A DNA stretch of 9,143 nt from JBDTLH01 sp039934875 (GTDB lineage: Bacteria > Acidobacteriota > Terriglobia > Terriglobales > Acidobacteriaceae), in assembly GCA_039934875.1 (NCBI GenBank), contig JBDTLH010000076.1:1-9143 (forward strand). Direction: 5' to 3'. Below the pieces are notes generated by a model that was given only the letters and a program-made list of their open reading frames with translations, did no database searches and was not told where the DNA came from. Shown here in pieces: positions 1 to 6,157 of the stretch. The position numbers and the translations under genes are program-made. Numbering within the stretch: the stretch's first letter is position 1; each line of letters begins with the position of its first letter.

Positions 1-1275
1 GACTTCGCTCGCGCCGCGGCCGAAGTCTTCGCCTCCGCCGGCATCAACGTCACCCTCGCCAACGACTACACTCCCACCCCGGCCGTCTCCTATGCGGTGA
101 AACACCGTAACCATGCGGGCGGAGTGATGATAACTTCCAGCCATAATCCCGCAAGCTGGAATGGCTTTAAATATAAGGCGTCGTACGGCGGCTCCGCGCG
201 CCCCGCTATTATTCAATCGATCGAGCGCGAGTTGGGTGCTCCCCTCCCCCAGTCACAAAAAAAGGGCGCAATCACCGAAGGCGATCTCAAGGCAGACTAC
301 ATCGCCGCGCTCCGGCAATTTGTGGATCTCGCCGCCATCGCGCGCTCCGGCTTTAAGTTCGGCATCGATTGCATGTATGGCGCGGGACGCGGCGTCCTCA
401 GCGGCATATTTCGCCAGGCCGGCGTCCCCCATGTCGAGATCCGCGCCGAGGCGAATCCCCTCTTCCCCGGCATCAATCCCGAGCCTATCGAGCCGCACAC
501 CCTCGCCTGCCAACAGATGGTGGTGCGCGAGGGCTGCGCCGCCGGACTGATCACCGACGGCGACGCCGACCGCATCGGCGCCTGCGACGAGCACGGCAAC
601 TACGTCACCTCGCACATGATCTTCGCGCTCATGCTGCGCTGGCTCCTCGAAAGCAAAGGGTGGAGCGGCGATGTGGTCCGCGCCTTCAATACCACCAGGA
701 TGCTCGACCGCATCGCCGCCAAACACGGCCGCCGTCTGCTCGAATGTGGTATCGGCTTCAAGTACATCTGCGACCTCATCCTCGCCCCGGGCAACAATAT
801 CCTGATCGGCGGTGAGGAGTCGGGAGGTATCGGCATCGCCCGCCACCTGCCCGAGCGCGACGGCATCCTGAACTCGCTTATCCTCGCCTCCATCATGGCG
901 GAGTCGAAGCGCACCCTCGGCCAACTCGTCCAGGACCTCTTCGACGAATACGGCGCGCACTATTACGGGCGCATCGACCTGCACATCTCCGATCCGATGA
1001 AGAGTTCGGCAATCGCCCGCGCGCGGGCTGGCGTCAGCGAGTTCGACGGACACAAAGTCCTGCGCAGCGAAGATCTCGATGGCGTCAAGTTCTTTCTCGA
1101 AGACCCCGCCGCCCAAGCCGAAACAAAGACAGGTCCCAAGCGCGCCGAACCCTGGCTGCTCTTGCGCGCCTCCGGCACTGAACCTCTGCTCCGCATCTAC
1201 TGCGAAGCCGGCTCCCCTGAACTGGTGAAATCCTTGCTCGCCGCCGGCGAGCAATTTGCCCTTGGCAAGCAATGA
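1..1275 (+). CDS. Phosphoglucomutase/phosphomannomutase family protein, 5' end outside window
   Basis: Alpha-D-phosphohexomutase, which moves a phosphate between C1 and C6 of a hexose phosphate in the cytoplasm and so supplies precursors for nucleotide sugars and polysaccharides. The frame is open from base 1, so the true start lies upstream; the GTG at 97 is internal because conserved sequence precedes it. All four family landmarks are visible, numbered from the first visible residue: the catalytic serine loop TSSHNP (Ser47), the metal loop DGDADR (186-191), the sugar-specificity loop GGEESGG (270-276) and the phosphate-binding loop RASGTEP (389-395). The visible 424 residues are nearly a full family length (about 450-470), so only a short N-terminus is missing. 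Substrate preference (glucose, mannose or glucosamine) cannot be read from these motifs. It ends 4 bp before the stop of a convergent gene. Confidence 0.93.
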   Translation, partial: DFARAAAEVFASAGINVTLANDYTPTPAVSYAVKHRNHAGGVMITSSHNPASWNGFKYKASYGGSARPAIIQSIERELGAPLPQSQKKGAITEGDLKADYIAALRQFVDLAAIARSGFKFGIDCMYGAGRGVLSGIFRQAGVPHVEIRAEANPLFPGINPEPIEPHTLACQQMVVREGCAAGLITDGDADRIGACDEHGNYVTSHMIFALMLRWLLESKGWSGDVVRAFNTTRMLDRIAAKHGRRLLECGIGFKYICDLILAPGNNILIGGEESGGIGIARHLPERDGILNSLILASIMAESKRTLGQLVQDLFDEYGAHYYGRIDLHISDPMKSSAIARARAGVSEFDGHKVLRSEDLDGVKFFLEDPAAQAETKTGPKRAEPWLLLRASGTEPLLRIYCEAGSPELVKSLLAAGEQFALGKQ

Positions 1276-1279
1276 AGGG

Positions 1280-2056
1280 CTACATCAAACTCGGCAGACT
1301 CACCACCACCGCGCGCAGAATCAGCAGTCCGAACGCCACCGCCATCCCCGTTCCTAAACTCTTCTTCGCCAGCACTGCCAACCCAATCCCGATCAATACC
1401 GTCGTCCATAAAGCAAACAGATCGAAGTTCGCCGAGAACGCATAAAGAAACGGATGCCCCACCGCATCCATAAACGTCGCCGGATTGCTGGCGATCGGCG
1501 TTCTCATCTGAAACTCCTGCGGATCGATAAATGACCACACTCCCACAATCGCAATCGCCGTGCTGATAAGCTGCGGCAGCCCCGCATAAAACATCAGCGC
1601 CAGCAGCTCTTTATAGCGCAGATGGCTGCCAAACCCGAAGTTCATCACCGCCAGATAAATCGCCGCGCCCACCAGGTTGAACACCAGAATGATCAACGGA
1701 AATCCATAGGAGAAGTACCGGTAGAAGTTCAGTATCCCCGTGCGCTGCGCCGCCTGCTGCTCCGGAGGCGCAGATTGTATCTTCTCCAGTTGCGATGGCG
1801 GCATCACCTTGTAGCCGTTCTCCACCACCTGCTCCCAGCCCACCTTCTTCGATACTGACGCCACATACACCACTGAGAAAATGATCATCAGCACAAAGGG
1901 CACAATCCACATCGCATTGCGCCGCAGGTCGGCAAAGGTCTTGCTCGGCTCGTAAAATACCTTTGTCACCCGCTCAAACTCGTTGAGCGGCGGCGCACCG
2001 GTGTTGTTCAATGCCGGCTGCGTTGCATAACCGGATGCCACATTCCCTTGCTCCAT
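1280..2056 (-). CDS. YIP1-family integral membrane protein
   Basis: Predicted inner-membrane protein of 258 residues with unknown biochemical role. The N-terminal 45 residues are polar and carry a phrase typical of bacterial YIP1-domain proteins (ERVTKVFYEPSKTFADL). About five hydrophobic segments follow, near residues 48-68, 115-140, 150-175, 205-230 and 235-255. Between the first two lies a charged, probably extracytoplasmic stretch containing KIQSAPPEQQAAQ. The start is well supported: a perfect AAGGAGG ribosome binding site lies 4 nt upstream of the ATG. It follows kdsB on the same strand after a 102-bp gap, so the two may be co-transcribed. YIP1-domain proteins in bacteria are often annotated but rarely characterised; the family call rests on topology and the N-terminal phrase and could be a related DUF. 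Confidence 0.75.
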   Translation of the reverse strand: MEQGNVASGYATQPALNNTGAPPLNEFERVTKVFYEPSKTFADLRRNAMWIVPFVLMIIFSVVYVASVSKKVGWEQVVENGYKVMPPSQLEKIQSAPPEQQAAQRTGILNFYRYFSYGFPLIILVFNLVGAAIYLAVMNFGFGSHLRYKELLALMFYAGLPQLISTAIAIVGVWSFIDPQEFQMRTPIASNPATFMDAVGHPFLYAFSANFDLFALWTTVLIGIGLAVLAKKSLGTGMAVAFGLLILRAVVVSLPSLM

Positions 2057-2060
2057 GACT

Positions 2061-2067
2061 CCTCCTT
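2061..2067 (-). promoter_or_regulatory. Strong Shine-Dalgarno site of the YIP1-family gene
   Basis: The minus strand reads AAGGAGG, the full anti-16S complement, with 4 nt before the ATG at 2056. It fixes the start of this gene. Most other genes in the window have weak sites by comparison. Confidence 0.75.
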
Positions 2068-2158
2068 CAAACTCAAATTTGCGGGCTTGCGCTGGATTTT
2101 ATCTCATGTACCGTCAGGCACACCGTTATTTTGGGTTGGTCCCTTTTATCATCGTTGA

Positions 2159-2917
2159 TCACCGTCCAAAATTCCCCATCAGAATTCCCTCCACCCGGCG
2201 CAAATCCTCCTCCGTATCCACCCCAATGGTGTCGTAATCCGTCTCCTCGACGTATATGTCATATCCATTTTCCAGGAAGCGCAACTGCTCCAGCCGTTCG
2301 CTGCGTTCGAGCCCAGACTCCGGCAGACGATGAAAGCTATCGAGCGCCGCATAGCGATACGCATAAAAGCCCAGGTGCTTGCGATACGCCACGTGTGCGC
2401 TGCCATCGCGGTCAAACGGAATGGCTGCCCGCGAAAAATAGAGCGCGCCCCCATCCGCCCGCGTCACCACCTTCACCGCATTCGGATTGGCAACATCCTC
2501 CGCCTTGCACCGTGTCGCAATCGTCGCGATCATCACCTGCGCATCCCGCATCGGCCGCAGCAGCGCATCCATGTGCTCCGCGCGCGCCAGCGGCTCGTCC
2601 CCCTGCACATTGACGAACACCGTGCCTTCATCCGCCACGCCGCTCTCGATCAGCCCCTTCGCCACCTCGTGTACCCGGTCGGTACCGCTGCGATGCTCGC
2701 CGCTGGTGAGTTGCGCCTTCCATCCCCGCGCCGTGCATAGCGCAAGCACCTCATCCGAATCCGTGGCGACAATCACCTCCGCCAACTGATCGCATCCTCG
2801 CGCCGCCATATAAACCCGCTCCAGCATGGACTTACCCGCGATCTCCCGCAACACCTTGCGCGGCAATCGCGTCGATGCAATGCGGGCGGGAATGATAGCG
2901 ATCGCATTTTGGCGCAT
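2159..2917 (-). CDS. kdsB: 3-deoxy-manno-octulosonate cytidylyltransferase (CMP-KDO synthetase)
   Basis: Cytoplasmic enzyme that joins CTP and KDO to give CMP-KDO, the activated sugar for the lipopolysaccharide inner core. From the ATG at 2917 it is 252 residues, close to the usual length of about 250. Family signatures in order are the nucleotide-binding IPARIASTRLPRK (9-21), VATDSDEV (50-57), GEHRSGTDR (73-81), VQGDEP with the metal-binding Asp (104-109), NPNAVKVV (144-151), FSRAAIPF (161-168), KHLGFYAYR (180-188), the SERLEQLRFLENG stretch (206-218) and GVDTEEDL (232-239). The frame stays open upstream to a GTG at 2986, but those 23 extra residues come from a short tandem repeat and precede the conserved Rossmann start, so the ATG at 2917 is preferred. 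No clear Shine-Dalgarno precedes it. The next rightward gene diverges from it. Confidence 0.96.
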   Translation of the reverse strand: MRQNAIAIIPARIASTRLPRKVLREIAGKSMLERVYMAARGCDQLAEVIVATDSDEVLALCTARGWKAQLTSGEHRSGTDRVHEVAKGLIESGVADEGTVFVNVQGDEPLARAEHMDALLRPMRDAQVMIATIATRCKAEDVANPNAVKVVTRADGGALYFSRAAIPFDRDGSAHVAYRKHLGFYAYRYAALDSFHRLPESGLERSERLEQLRFLENGYDIYVEETDYDTIGVDTEEDLRRVEGILMGNFGR

Positions 2918-2928
2918 GGGGAGAGTGT

Positions 2929-2957
2929 GCAATAAGCAATAGGCAATAAGCAATAAG
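2929..2957. repeat. Heptanucleotide repeat, left inverted arm (4 units)
   Basis: Four consecutive 7-bp units GCAATAA/GCAATAG/GCAATAA/GCAATAA at 2929-2956, plus a G at 2957. This is the reverse complement of the unit in the right array. Only unit 2 deviates, at its last base (2942). The arm begins 11 bp upstream of the kdsB ATG, so it lies in the kdsB leader or promoter. With 2986-3014 it can form a stem of about 29 bp with one G-T position and a 28-nt loop. Confidence 0.93.
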
Positions 2958-2985
2958 CCGTGTATCTCAAAACCGTGCGTCTCCA
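2958..2985. repeat. Loop between the inverted heptamer arms, with an imperfect 11-bp direct repeat
   Basis: The 28-bp loop contains CCGTGTATCTC (2958-2968) and CCGTGCGTCTC (2973-2983), matching at 9 of 11 positions, separated by AAAA. Its function is unknown. The duplication may simply be another trace of slippage in this spacer. Confidence 0.5.
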
Positions 2986-2986
2986 C

Positions 2987-3056
2987 TTATTGCTTATTGC
3001 TTATTGCTTATTGCTGACTGCTTATTGCTTGTTGCTGACTGCTTATTGCTTATTGC
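2987..3056. repeat. Heptanucleotide repeat, right array (10 units)
   Basis: Ten uninterrupted 7-bp units with strict phase: TTATTGC four times (2987-3014), TGACTGC (3015-3021), TTATTGC (3022-3028), TTGTTGC (3029-3035), TGACTGC (3036-3042) and TTATTGC twice (3043-3056). The 3' three bases TGC are invariant and changes fall in the first four. The array is in the divergent spacer between kdsB and the gene at 3102, 45 bp before that gene's start. Because 7 is not a multiple of 3, any reading frame gives the same seven-residue peptide cycle, which makes spurious small ORFs. Confidence 0.96.
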
Positions 3057-3090
3057 TCTTTTCCGCTACACTTAACCTTCATCCCACATC

Positions 3091-3094
3091 AGGA
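3091..3094 (+). promoter_or_regulatory. Shine-Dalgarno supporting a TTG start
   Basis: AGGA lies 7 nt before the TTG at 3102. This spacing is normal and is the main reason for accepting a TTG start for the following gene. Confidence 0.5.
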
Positions 3095-3101
3095 CCCAAC
3101 C

Positions 3102-3761
3102 TTGCGCTATCAAACCCTTCGCGGAATCCCGCTGGCATTTGCCTTTGAATGGCCGGTGCATCCCTCGCACTCCGGCTCCGACTGGTTCGTCCTCCACGGC
3201 GCCGTTACCCTGGACAATGGCGACACCGGCGACAACGAAGGCAGCGGCCTGCACGCCGACGTCTCCGTCAACATCTCCCGCGCTGTAGTCAACGCGCTGC
3301 CCTCCCTCGATCCCAAAGACGCCCGCTCCATGGCGATCAACGCGGTGCGCAAATACCTGGACACCCGCGATCTGCTGCTGGTCAAGAGCGGCAAGCGCCA
3401 GCCGGTTAACGCCTCCAGCCGCGTCTATTCCATCGTGCGGAATGAGTGGACCTTCAACAACATCAGCGACGACGAACTGCGCCTCTTCCTTGAGCGCAAG
3501 GTCTATTGGGACTGCGTGCGCGGCGGCAACCCTAAAAGTTGGATCGGCGATCCCGTCGAAGCGCAATACGTAAACTCCGAACCGGAACGCCTTCTCTCCA
3601 TCGCCCAATCGCTCGCCTCAAACAAAGACGGCTCGATCGTGCTCGAAGCCGGCCTCGCTCTTCCCACCGATAAGCTGCGCGCCAAATCAGACGAATTCAA
3701 CCAGGCCGTCGCCACCGCCCTCGCCGACCTGAACGCCAAACACGCCTACGAGCGCGCGTAA
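3102..3761 (+). CDS. Conserved-looking protein of unknown function
   Basis: A 219-residue soluble protein that I do not recognise. It starts at TTG with AGGA 7 nt upstream. No signal peptide or membrane helix is visible. The N-terminal part is rich in aromatic and hydrophobic residues (IPLAFAFEWPVHPS, then DWFVLHG). An acidic, glycine-rich stretch follows near residues 38-50 (LDNGDTGDNEGSG), then a likely helical region (about 70-95) containing DARSMAINAVRKYLDTRD and a basic KSGKRQPV. The C-terminal third is predicted helical (SIAQSLASNK and KSDEFNQAVATALADLNAKH). Third-position codon use is C-rich like the mutase gene and kdsB neighbourhood, supporting a real native gene. It could form an operon with the UvrC-like gene and lpxC, though the gap to the next start is 156 bp. 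Confidence 0.8.
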   Translation: MRYQTLRGIPLAFAFEWPVHPSHSGSDWFVLHGAVTLDNGDTGDNEGSGLHADVSVNISRAVVNALPSLDPKDARSMAINAVRKYLDTRDLLLVKSGKRQPVNASSRVYSIVRNEWTFNNISDDELRLFLERKVYWDCVRGGNPKSWIGDPVEAQYVNSEPERLLSIAQSLASNKDGSIVLEAGLALPTDKLRAKSDEFNQAVATALADLNAKHAYERA

Positions 3762-3840
3762 CCATGCTTGCGTTTATCTCAGGGTGAATTTGGCCCTCTT
3801 TTTCGCCGAAATCCCATCAAAAGATCGCATGTTCACCTCG

Positions 3841-3860
3841 TTTTTTGCGCTTTTTTGCGC
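3841..3860 (+). repeat. Tandem duplication of a T-rich decamer
   Basis: TTTTTTGCGC occurs twice in direct succession, followed by a partial third GCGC-like stretch. It lies in the 156-bp leader of the UvrC-like gene (3762-3917), which otherwise shows no hairpin or clear promoter to me. It could be slippage or part of an unrecognised regulatory leader. Confidence 0.75.
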
Positions 3861-3917
3861 ACTCTGCGAAAACCCCTTTCCCTCTCCTCCGCAACATGCT
3901 GTAATGCCCGTAAGCCC

Positions 3918-5072
3918 ATGGAAGTAAATAGCTTATCTCCGGACCAGCTCGCCCAACTACCCGATTCGGCAGCCATTTGCGCATTACACCTGGTCGGCGG
4001 CGGAGAACCCTTTATCTTGAAGACCAAACGCCTCCGCAGCCGCCTGGAGCGCCTTCTTGGCAGCGCCCAACCATCTCAAAGCAAACGACTTAGTCTCTAT
4101 GGCAAAGTCGAATCCATCGCCTACACTCCGGTCTATTCCGATTTTGAGGCGCGCTATACCCTCTACCAGACCTTAAGACAAGCGTTTCCAACAACTTACA
4201 GGCAAAAGATTCGCCTCCGCCCCGCTCCCCTGGTGCGCATCGCATGGTCGAATGAGTTCCCCCGCGCAGTCGTGACCAGAAGGCTCTCCTGGTCCGTAAG
4301 TACCTCATTCTATGGGCCTTTCCCCTCCCGCAAGGAGGCCGAAGCCGCGCTGCACGCCGCTCTCGATCTGCACCTCGTCCGCCGATGCAGCGAAAATCTG
4401 GTTCCCGATCCCGCCCATCCTGGATGTGTCTATGGGGAGATGAATATGTGCCTAACCCCTTGTAAACAAAGGGTTAGCGCGTCGGAATACGCGCGGGAAG
4501 CCCATCGCCTGGAGAGCTTCTTGAACACCCTGGGAGAGGGCCATCTAAGCGAATTAGCGGTCGCGCGAGAGCGCGCAAACGCCGCCCTGCACTTTGAAGA
4601 GGCCGGGGAAATCCATGCTAAGTGGCTGAAAACAAAGGCCGCAACCCAGCTATTCCCGGACTGTGTGCGCCGCCTCGATCACTGGAATGCCGTGCTCCTC
4701 GAACCGGGAAGCGTGCCTGGCTCGCTGCGGCTCTTCAAAATCGCCGCCGCGCAGATCTCGCCTCCCCTGGAAGTCGTTTTGAATGAGCAGCATACGGGCG
4801 GGTTGAAGCAGATTGGAGAGGCCCTGCGCAGCGTCCTCGATAGCCTTCCGGAAGGCGCTCAAATCAGCGCAAAAGAGCGCGCGGAACACCTGAATTTGCT
4901 GCAAAAATGGCTCTTTTCCACTCAAAAAGCGCGCACCGGCAAACTGATCCTCGCGGATCTCGGATCCGCCACCCCCTCCACCCGCCGCCTCGCCCACGCC
5001 GCCGAGCGCCTGCTCACTCGAACCGTCCCACCAGCACCACGAGCTGTGGTGCAAATACCACATACGGAGTAG
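3918..5072 (+). CDS. UvrC-like protein with degenerate GIY-YIG domain, no C-terminal nuclease domain
   Basis: A 384-residue homologue of the N-terminal half of excinuclease subunit UvrC. The GIY-YIG fold is recognisable (residues 18-122) but worn. The GVY tyrosine position is Cys21, the second motif is FIL (32-34) instead of YIG, and the catalytic glutamate position appears to be Leu82; Arg42 of the LRSRL segment is kept. FYGPFPS (131-137) matches the conserved UvrC phrase YFGPFPS. Four cysteines, 157, 170, 178 and 182, match the spacing of the UvrC iron-sulfur cluster ligands. A UVR-type UvrB-contact motif follows (213-238, ERANAALHFEEAGEIH). The RNase H-like nuclease and helix-hairpin-helix regions of UvrC (about 600 residues in full) are absent. 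The ATG at 3918 is preferred; the frame extends upstream to a TTG at 3768 but those residues have no family similarity. It lies 62 bp before the lpxC start. Confidence 0.82.
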   Translation: MEVNSLSPDQLAQLPDSAAICALHLVGGGEPFILKTKRLRSRLERLLGSAQPSQSKRLSLYGKVESIAYTPVYSDFEARYTLYQTLRQAFPTTYRQKIRLRPAPLVRIAWSNEFPRAVVTRRLSWSVSTSFYGPFPSRKEAEAALHAALDLHLVRRCSENLVPDPAHPGCVYGEMNMCLTPCKQRVSASEYAREAHRLESFLNTLGEGHLSELAVARERANAALHFEEAGEIHAKWLKTKAATQLFPDCVRRLDHWNAVLLEPGSVPGSLRLFKIAAAQISPPLEVVLNEQHTGGLKQIGEALRSVLDSLPEGAQISAKERAEHLNLLQKWLFSTQKARTGKLILADLGSATPSTRRLAHAAERLLTRTVPPAPRAVVQIPHTE

Positions 5073-5100
5073 CCGCTCTTCCGTGTAGGCTGTTCAGTAG

Positions 5101-5122
5101 CAAGCGTTTAACAAGCGTTTAC
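5101..5122 (+). repeat. Two-copy 11-bp direct repeat before lpxC
   Basis: CAAGCGTTTAA (5101-5111) is followed at once by CAAGCGTTTAC (5112-5122). The pair ends 12 bp before the proposed TTG start of lpxC and covers where a ribosome binding site would be. Direct repeats one helical turn apart can be regulator sites, but two copies could also be a chance duplication. Confidence 0.8.
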
Positions 5123-5134
5123 CAAACGACAGCC

Positions 5135-6082
5135 TTGGCCTTTGAACAGACAATCCGCTCGGAGACATCATTCTCCGGCACCGGACTGCACAGCGGCGCA
5201 CCGGTGAACCTGCGCATTCTGCCCGCCGCCGCCGGTACTGGGGTCCTCTTTCGCCGCGTCGATCTGGATAGTTTTGAGATCGAAGCCACCGGGCGCAACG
5301 TCGCCAAGGTGAGCTACGCCACCAGCCTGATGAAAAAGGGGGTCTTCATCTCCACCACCGAGCACCTGCTCTCCGCGCTGATCGGCCTGGGCATCGACAA
5401 TGCGGTGATCGAACTGGATAATCTGGAGCTGCCCATCCTCGATGGGAGTGCATTGCCCTATGTGGAGGCATTTCAACAAGTTGGCATCCGCCGGCAGCGC
5501 CGGCGGCGCACCTATATGCGGGTGCTGGAGCCGGTCGAGGTGAGGGACGGGGACAAGTTTATTGGCGTCTATCCGGTGGGGGAGGGAGAGGAAGACAACG
5601 CGCCGAGGTATTCGGTGGAATATACGATTTACTTCGCCCATCCGCTGATCGGAACGCAGAGCTTCGAGGTGGAGCTGACACGCGACCTCTATAAGAGCGA
5701 TATCGCGCCGGCGCGCACCTTCGGCTTTCTGTATGAAGCGGAGCAGTTGCGCAAGCTGGGGCTGATACGCGGCGCGTCGGAGGAGAACGCGATTGTGCTC
5801 ACGCGCGAGGGCCTGGCCAATGGGCCGCTGCGCTATCCTGATGAATTTGTACGTCACAAGGTGCTTGACCTTATCGGTGATTTGGCGCTGCTGGGCCGCC
5901 AATTGCTGGGCCGGGTGGTTGCGCACCGTGCGGGACATGCGATGCACACTGCGCTGGTCTCGCGGCTGCTCAAGAACCGTGGTTTGTGGGAAGAGGCGAC
6001 ATTTGGGGAGATGGCGCAGGTGGATGCCGCCGTGGAGCGCGGAAGCATGGCGCCGGCGCTTCTCTCCGCGCGCGGGAATTAG
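5135..6082 (+). CDS. lpxC: UDP-3-O-acyl-N-acetylglucosamine deacetylase
   Basis: Zinc enzyme that removes the N-acetyl group from UDP-3-O-acyl-GlcNAc, the committed step of lipid A synthesis, in the cytoplasm. From the TTG at 5135 it is 315 residues, in line with the usual 300-310. It opens with FEQTIRSETSFSGTGLHSG, typical of LpxC N-termini. The catalytic set is intact: Glu76-His77 in TTEHLLSAL, His241 and Asp245 in RHKVLDLIGD as zinc ligands, and His268 in AGHAMH as the general acid region. The residue spacing follows E. coli LpxC (E78, H79, H238, D242, H265). The frame is open far upstream into the preceding gene, but no conserved residues precede TTG 5135 and no ATG or GTG lies nearby, so the start is the least certain part. 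No good Shine-Dalgarno is visible. Confidence 0.95.
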   Translation: MAFEQTIRSETSFSGTGLHSGAPVNLRILPAAAGTGVLFRRVDLDSFEIEATGRNVAKVSYATSLMKKGVFISTTEHLLSALIGLGIDNAVIELDNLELPILDGSALPYVEAFQQVGIRRQRRRRTYMRVLEPVEVRDGDKFIGVYPVGEGEEDNAPRYSVEYTIYFAHPLIGTQSFEVELTRDLYKSDIAPARTFGFLYEAEQLRKLGLIRGASEENAIVLTREGLANGPLRYPDEFVRHKVLDLIGDLALLGRQLLGRVVAHRAGHAMHTALVSRLLKNRGLWEEATFGEMAQVDAAVERGSMAPALLSARGN

Positions 6083-6157
6083 TGCAATGAGTTGTTTTGC
6101 CGTGTGACAGACAGTGCACTCAGCTTGGTTTCACGGGCCGGCTTCTTTAGCGAATGG

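Noticed and set aside
253..1272. 339-residue open frame on the minus strand opposite the mutase gene
   Set aside because: It is the antisense of a gene with all its catalytic motifs; the long open frame is an effect of high GC third positions.
2057..2158. Promoter between kdsB and the YIP1-family gene (a TAAAAT box on the minus strand)
   Set aside because: No credible -35 at the right distance; co-transcription from kdsB is equally likely.
2330..2740. 136-residue + strand open frame
   Set aside because: It is a shadow of kdsB, which has complete family signatures on the minus strand.
2929..3056. CRISPR array
   Set aside because: The units are 7 bp and contiguous with no spacers, and no cas genes are nearby.
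2960..3148. Small + strand ORF with repeated LLLTAYC peptide
   Set aside because: It is the translation of the heptamer array; strict 7-bp repeats give such peptides in any frame and there is no ribosome site or conserved flank.
3768..3917. 50-residue N-terminal extension of the UvrC-like protein from TTG 3768
   Set aside because: No UvrC similarity, T-rich repeated sequence, and no ribosome site; ATG 3918 begins just ahead of the recognisable domain.
4907..5134. N-terminal extension of LpxC reaching into the UvrC-like gene
   Set aside because: Would overlap the preceding gene by over 160 bp and adds residues not found in LpxC; the TTG at 5135 gives a normal length.
5168..5947. 259-residue open frame on the minus strand opposite lpxC
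   Set aside because: The + strand encodes an intact LpxC with correctly spaced zinc ligands; the antisense translation resembles no family.
6081..6120. Possible terminator hairpin after lpxC (AGTGCA ... TGCACT)
   Set aside because: Only 6 bp of stem with a loop of about 28 nt and no adjacent T-run; too weak to call.
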